From positions 1-64,000 of IMG/VR virus record IMGVR_UViG_3300028197_001229: a stretch of DNA of 64,000 bases; one strand, written 5' to 3'. Below, one piece after another: positions 60,184 through 64,000 of this stretch. Source of the DNA: a virus. The notes under the pieces were generated by a model. It worked only from the letters and a program-made list of their open reading frames with translations, had not been told where the DNA came from and searched no databases. Made by a program: the position numbers and the translations under genes. Numbering within the stretch: position 1 is the stretch's first letter; every line of letters begins with the position of its first letter.

Positions 60184-60534
60184 ATGAGTAGTAGTAACAT
60201 TAAAGACATCGCTAAATCAGTAGTTAAAAACTTAATAGAAAAACCGGCTGCTATCGATAAGCAAATCGGTGCAGAGTCTTCTACAGATCTGTTTGGTTCC
60301 GATGCAAAACCCGAACCAGCTTCTAAAGATTATTCAAACGTAGATTTATTTGGTAATGTTTCTGACCAAGCTGAAGAAGATCGTTCTGACTCGGCTTTAC
60401 CTGAAAAAGTTGAAAATACTAATTCTGGTAACGAGGAATCCGAATCTAGTGCAGATTTAAACCAAGGTTATCAAGCATCTAGCGATAAGGCTGATAATAT
60501 GTATACTGGTAGTGGTAGTGGTCCCAAGATATAA
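60184..60534 (+). CDS. Disordered acidic/Ser-rich protein
   Basis: 116 residues from ATG 60184. A TTG at 60145 in the same frame would add 13 hydrophobic residues, but the bases there look like a promoter or leader. The body is low in complexity, Ser/Asp/Glu/Gly-rich, with DLFGSDAKPEPAS and DLFGNVSDQAEED repeating DLFG. No fold is recognised. The stop overlaps the start of the next gene. A linker or scaffold role is possible. Confidence 0.45.
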   Translation: MSSSNIKDIAKSVVKNLIEKPAAIDKQIGAESSTDLFGSDAKPEPASKDYSNVDLFGNVSDQAEEDRSDSALPEKVENTNSGNEESESSADLNQGYQASSDKADNMYTGSGSGPKI

Positions 60535-61304
60535 TGCCAAGTATAGAACAGACTGCAGCTAATCGCTTAACAGATAAAGGCGATGTGGCTAATTCTAAAG
60601 CTAACCAGTTTGGTTATTGGCTCCGTGGTAAAGTATTACCTAACTTAAAGTTTTTACACGACTCAACCAACGACAACAAATACATGCCTGGATGGGCAAG
60701 TGCTGGTATTACTGGCAGCGTACTTGGAGCTGGACTGGGTGGTCTGGCTGGTATGTTTACGGGTAGTCCAGGCAGAGGTGCTCTACTAGGTGCTGGCATA
60801 GGTGGTTTGGGAATGGGTGCGTTAGGATTTATGCGTAACAATCCTGAATGGGCACAAGACATGGGCATGGCATTACGTAGAGGTGAGAAAGCCGAATCCT
60901 ATGACGCTAAGAATCCACTCAGTGACCTTACTCCTGAAGAACAGGCCGAGGATTTACTAACTTTAAACAAACAATCTATGCACAAGATTGCTTACGGTCT
61001 TAATAGCTCTGGTGACGATGTCATACGTAAACTATATAGAGACACAGAATTAACATTGAGACAGAAACAAGAGCTAACAAATCAAGTTGGAAACTTGAAT
61101 GCTAACGAGCTACAACGCTTGAATCAAATGATTAGAGGTGCTGTTGGTGGCGGTGTAGGTTTTGTTGTTGCTAAGTATCTATTAGGTTTAGGTAAGTTTG
61201 GTACTGTACTAACTACTATTGTGTCAGGACTTGCGAGTGCTAGGTTCGGTTCTCCCACACCATCCCGCCCTACTGATAGTCTGGGACGACCTTACTATAT
61301 GTAA
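60534..61304 (+). CDS. Glycine-zipper virion-type protein
   Basis: 256 residues. Two adjacent glycine-zipper segments (ITGSVLGAGLGGLAGMF; GALLGAGIGGLGMGALGF; about 60-101) and a C-terminal one (AVGGGVGFVVAKYLLGLG, about 203-220). Between them is a helical region with SMHKIAYGLNSS. The layout (membrane-active zippers flanking a helical region) is shared with the neighbours. Likely an internal or ejected virion protein. No named family. Confidence 0.5.
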   Translation: MPSIEQTAANRLTDKGDVANSKANQFGYWLRGKVLPNLKFLHDSTNDNKYMPGWASAGITGSVLGAGLGGLAGMFTGSPGRGALLGAGIGGLGMGALGFMRNNPEWAQDMGMALRRGEKAESYDAKNPLSDLTPEEQAEDLLTLNKQSMHKIAYGLNSSGDDVIRKLYRDTELTLRQKQELTNQVGNLNANELQRLNQMIRGAVGGGVGFVVAKYLLGLGKFGTVLTTIVSGLASARFGSPTPSRPTDSLGRPYYM

Positions 61305-61306
61305 TT

Positions 61307-61900
61307 ATGTCAACTTCAGTTAAAAAGCAAAAAGGTGGTTCGGTCAAAGATGACAGTTCTTGGTTTGGTAGGTACATTGCACAGAAGACATTAAGGCAGG
61401 CTGCTAGGAACAATGCTCCAAACTCTGGATTAACTGCTGGTTTAGCCGCATTATCCGCACCCGCACTCGGCCCTGGTGCTTACGCTTTAAACGAAGTTAC
61501 TCAGAATAAAATGACATTACCTAACCCTAAGGAGGGTTACAAAAATCTGACAGATGCAGAGCGAGATATACTTGAACGTAGTTGGCCTGATCAATTGTTA
61601 TCTGGTTTAAAACAGTCAGCAGGTTGGGGACTCGCATCTGGTTTGGCAGGAGGTCTGGCAAATGCTGGAATTTCAAAATTTAAAGGAGAGGATATAGATT
61701 TGTCTGATCTCGCTTTATGGGCAGCAGTTTCGGGAGGTGTAGGTGGTGCTGCTCCAATTGGATCAGCTGTTGTAAATAAATTCTTATTAGAAAAACTTAC
61801 TACAAAATCCGATCGTAATACTGCAAAGAAAACAGTTTCTAATCACCCAGGAAAAACAGCACTTCCCTTTGGGGATGCAATAGGAGCAATTAATAGATGA
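61307..61900 (+). CDS. Ala/Gly-rich membrane-type protein
   Basis: 197 residues. Zipper-like segments: SGLTAGLAALSAPALGPGAYAL (about 41-62) split by charged residues, ASGLAGGLANAGI, and AVSGGVGGAAPIGSAVV. Starts two bases after the upstream stop; ATGA overlap with the next gene. Lys-rich N-terminus (SVKKQKGGSVKDD). Belongs with the other glycine-zipper genes of this cluster. No specific family. Confidence 0.45.
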   Translation: MSTSVKKQKGGSVKDDSSWFGRYIAQKTLRQAARNNAPNSGLTAGLAALSAPALGPGAYALNEVTQNKMTLPNPKEGYKNLTDAERDILERSWPDQLLSGLKQSAGWGLASGLAGGLANAGISKFKGEDIDLSDLALWAAVSGGVGGAAPIGSAVVNKFLLEKLTTKSDRNTAKKTVSNHPGKTALPFGDAIGAINR

Positions 61901-62463
61901 ATATAGAAAAACAAATAGGAAAAGACTTAGGGATATTCTACGGTGCTAAAGAGGCTGGTGTACATCCAGAGCATGCATACAAATCAATTGGTGCAACTGA
62001 TGCCCATGAGTTAAGTTTTAGAAAAAGAGCACATAAAACTGTAATGACTTCTATTCATAGGCTAATGACTAACGAAGGTCATGGTCACACCAAAGCAGCT
62101 CAGTTTGTAGCAGCAATATCTAACGTTGAGTGGGATCATGATCCTTTCGTGGAAAAAGCTAGTAATTTGATGTATGATACTATACACCAATCTACCAACG
62201 ATTTTATAAGATCATGTGGTTCAAATGTTTTATCAAAAACAGCAAGTGCACCACTTCTTGCTTCTGGCAGCCAAGGTTTGTTGTGGCTTCTCGGAACTTT
62301 TTCAGCTTTGGGCGGAGCAGGAGCAGGAGCACTAACTTGGAAAGCTAACCGTGACATAGATGAGGATCGCGCTGACAATGAAGCAATGAAACGAAAGCGT
62401 GATTACTATAAAAAACTAACTGGAGATATTCAGTCAAAACTTAATAAAAACTACGATGTCTGA
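61897..62463 (+). CDS. Helical protein with C-terminal membrane-type segment
   Basis: 188 residues. The first ~130 residues are polar helices (KEAGVHPEHAYKSIGATDAH; VEKASNLMYDTIHQSTND). Then LLWLLGTFSALGGAGAGALTW (about 127-147) forms a Gly/Ala membrane-type segment, preceded by SKTASAPLL. Contains several K-x-A motifs. Overlaps the next gene by eight bases. Confidence 0.45.
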   Translation: MNIEKQIGKDLGIFYGAKEAGVHPEHAYKSIGATDAHELSFRKRAHKTVMTSIHRLMTNEGHGHTKAAQFVAAISNVEWDHDPFVEKASNLMYDTIHQSTNDFIRSCGSNVLSKTASAPLLASGSQGLLWLLGTFSALGGAGAGALTWKANRDIDEDRADNEAMKRKRDYYKKLTGDIQSKLNKNYDV

Positions 62464-62824
62464 GGTAAATTTAGAAGAAATTTTAGCAAAGTCTTTAGCT
62501 GAAAACAACTTGATGTCTATGATGTCCACTAAAGAAGTTAACCTGGATGGTAAGTCTGTCTGGGACGAGCAAGCTTCTGTTGAAGGTCAGGCTAATAGGT
62601 CTGATGCTTGGAAGATTGAAGATGTCACGACTCGTGTGTACGACATGTCTAACAGTAAAGATGCTAAAGCATATCAGCAACTACTTACAGACAGTTATAA
62701 AGAAGATCCCCTTAGGGTAATTATAGAGCAAGAAAGAAAGTTTTGTTCTGAATTATCCAATTGGAAAATTTTTGTAATTAGTGCAAACTTATCTTATAAA
62801 AAATTAACTGGTGTTCCAAAATGA
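62456..62824 (+). CDS. Unknown 122-residue protein
   Basis: Helical, polar (LEEILAKSLAENNLMSMMST; DAKAYQQLLTDSYKEDPL). No family recognised. ATG overlaps the upstream gene by eight bases and the end overlaps the next gene (ATGA). It probably acts with the zipper-type neighbours, by position only. Confidence 0.45.
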   Translation: MSEVNLEEILAKSLAENNLMSMMSTKEVNLDGKSVWDEQASVEGQANRSDAWKIEDVTTRVYDMSNSKDAKAYQQLLTDSYKEDPLRVIIEQERKFCSELSNWKIFVISANLSYKKLTGVPK

Positions 62825-64000
62825 ATAAAAAATCTAATTTAGATCTAGAATCTATCGCTAAGTGGGGATTGGGTGGTGCAGCTGGCGGAGCTGGTTTATC
62901 TGCATTGTACCACTACATAAGGGATTACAAAAGATTACAAGAGGAAGAAACTGATAGTAGTTCAGACGATGATGTATTGTACATACAGGGTAAGAAACGA
63001 GAAGCTGGAGAGAAAGCTGCTAGTACACCTATAGACAATTCGGGTGTCGGTAAATTTTTAAAGCTAACAGCAGGAGCAGGTGGCCTTGTAGCAGGCTATA
63101 AAGGTGTTGCTAAGCTATATGACATTATTCGTGAAAAAAGCCTTCAAAAAGAATTAGATAATGCTCAATTCGCTTACGTTGACGCTCTTGAATCTAAACG
63201 CGAAAAAGAAAACAAGAAATATGCTTCTATAAATAAAGAGGCTATATTAAGTGACACCAAGGCAGGTATATATACATCCATGCTTTTGCTGGCTCTGGCT
63301 AGTGGTGTAGTATCTTACAAAACGCTTGATAAATCTTTCCCAGGACGTAAAGATTCAGATAAAGTTCGTGGTAAGAACAGACCTGTAGGTGGTAGGACTA
63401 TTAAGAGTAGGAGATCAGAACATTTTCCAGAGGAAATAAAAGTTTTAGATGAACAAGGTCAAGTAACCGAAAGTATTGACACTACTTCTAACCCTGATGC
63501 TGACGCTATAGAGGGTATGATACGTACTACCAGTTCTGATCCAAAAATTAGTAAAGAGGCAGGATTTGACGATTTAATAGCGGCTGTAGCTGATGGTAGG
63601 ACTAATGAGATAAAAGAAAACTTACAGTATGGTATAAACCATACCTTTAATACTATAAAGGGTGCTTCTTATAAAAACCCATCTCCAGCAAAAGAATCAT
63701 TTGCTATAGGCTTGTTAGCTAGAGACCCAATGTTTAAAGAAGCTTTTCTTCCATTATTTGCATCTGAGTTTAGAGAGATGAGCCCGCATATATTTCACTC
63801 GGCTTCAGTTATGAATAAAGAAGCACAAGATGTTTTATGTAAGGTAGCTTCAAGTTATGCTCAAGCATTTAGATCCGAAAGAATATCTGCAGATAAAAAA
63901 TTAGTATCAATACTAAAGAACGCATCTACTCAAGAGAAACAAGCTGCAGCATTTCTCGGTGGCCCTTTAGCTCTAGAAGAAGTTCTTGATGAAGGTACTA
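62821..64000 (+). CDS. Large zipper-type protein with K-x-A motifs, truncated by the window edge
   Basis: Open to the last base, about 393 codons seen. N-terminal zipper (WGLGGAAGGAGLSAL), a second (LKLTAGAGGLVAGYKGV), and a hydrophobic helix (TSMLLLALASGVVSY). The K-x-A motif recurs as EKAAST, NKEAIL, SKEAGF, NKEAQD and CKVASS. Thus it resembles the protein at 26648-27700 in motif use and helical content. The 3' end is not visible. Likely an internal virion or ejection protein. ATGA coupling to the gene before. Confidence 0.5.
   Translation, partial: MNKKSNLDLESIAKWGLGGAAGGAGLSALYHYIRDYKRLQEEETDSSSDDDVLYIQGKKREAGEKAASTPIDNSGVGKFLKLTAGAGGLVAGYKGVAKLYDIIREKSLQKELDNAQFAYVDALESKREKENKKYASINKEAILSDTKAGIYTSMLLLALASGVVSYKTLDKSFPGRKDSDKVRGKNRPVGGRTIKSRRSEHFPEEIKVLDEQGQVTESIDTTSNPDADAIEGMIRTTSSDPKISKEAGFDDLIAAVADGRTNEIKENLQYGINHTFNTIKGASYKNPSPAKESFAIGLLARDPMFKEAFLPLFASEFREMSPHIFHSASVMNKEAQDVLCKVASSYAQAFRSERISADKKLVSILKNASTQEKQAAAFLGGPLALEEVLDEGT

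Noticed and set aside
1-64000. tRNA genes, integrase, transposase or other mobile element, restriction-modification and anti-CRISPR genes
   Set aside because: None was recognised by eye in either strand; absence of a lysogeny gene in this window does not exclude one outside it.

Overview
The window reads as part of a large tailed phage genome (or an integrated relative). It is densely packed and AT-rich, genes overlap or abut, and nearly everything is on the + strand except two single-gene minus-strand islands. Portal, large terminase, tape measure, baseplate, DNA polymerase, helicase, primase and recombination genes are all present, and tail length and baseplate content point to a contractile-tailed (myovirus-like) particle. 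No tRNA, rRNA, CRISPR array, integrase or insertion sequence was seen. Most start codons have an A/T-rich leader without a convincing Shine-Dalgarno sequence, and one intergenic promoter candidate carries TATATTTG, the TAnnTTTG box of Bacteroidota. A Bacteroidota (for example flavobacterial) host is therefore suggested, by inference only.

Layout. (1) 1-24.4 kb, tail and baseplate: spike protein, tail-assembly chaperone pair with a textbook -1 frameshift signal, 1248-residue tape measure, hub-type proteins, a 1239-residue cysteine-containing repeat protein, a block of small genes that includes a duplicated two-gene module (13.8-15.7 kb), a sigma-factor-like gene behind a perfect 14-bp dyad, then gp25-like and J/gp6-like baseplate wedge genes and probable fibre or peripheral proteins. 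(2) 24.4-26.6 kb, minus strand: an unrecognised 748-residue protein with a faint DUF927-like C-terminus. (3) 26.6-29.4 kb: four small probable virion genes. (4) 29.5-31.4 kb, minus strand: terminase large subunit. (5) 31.4-46.2 kb, replication and recombination: SbcD/gp47-like and SbcC/gp46-like nuclease pair, SF2 helicase, DnaB-like helicase, winged-helix initiator-like protein, Toprim primase, and a family A DNA polymerase with an N-terminal uracil-DNA-glycosylase-like domain. (6) 46.3-52.0 kb: ssDNA-binding-protein candidate with its own promoter and terminator, RecA/UvsX-like recombinase, three unknown genes and a RecQ-like helicase. (7) 52.0-55.8 kb: small genes, including a strongly insulated 301-residue unknown and an HTH regulator. 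(8) 55.8-64 kb: portal, a coiled-coil membrane protein with a 15-bp repeat, and a run of glycine-zipper proteins; the last gene runs off the window.

How it works together. The replication genes form a nearly complete T4-like replisome plus recombination-dependent replication set, with separately transcribed ssDNA-binding protein. The sigma-like factor sits in the structural region and may drive late transcription. The portal cluster and the 26.6-29.4 kb cluster share glycine-zipper proteins and a recurrent K-x-A motif, suggesting they serve the same virion substructure. The strongest signals worth following are the frameshift signal, the K-x-A/glycine-zipper protein set, the insulated unknown gene at 53.0 kb, the minus-strand 748-residue protein, and the duplicated small-gene module.
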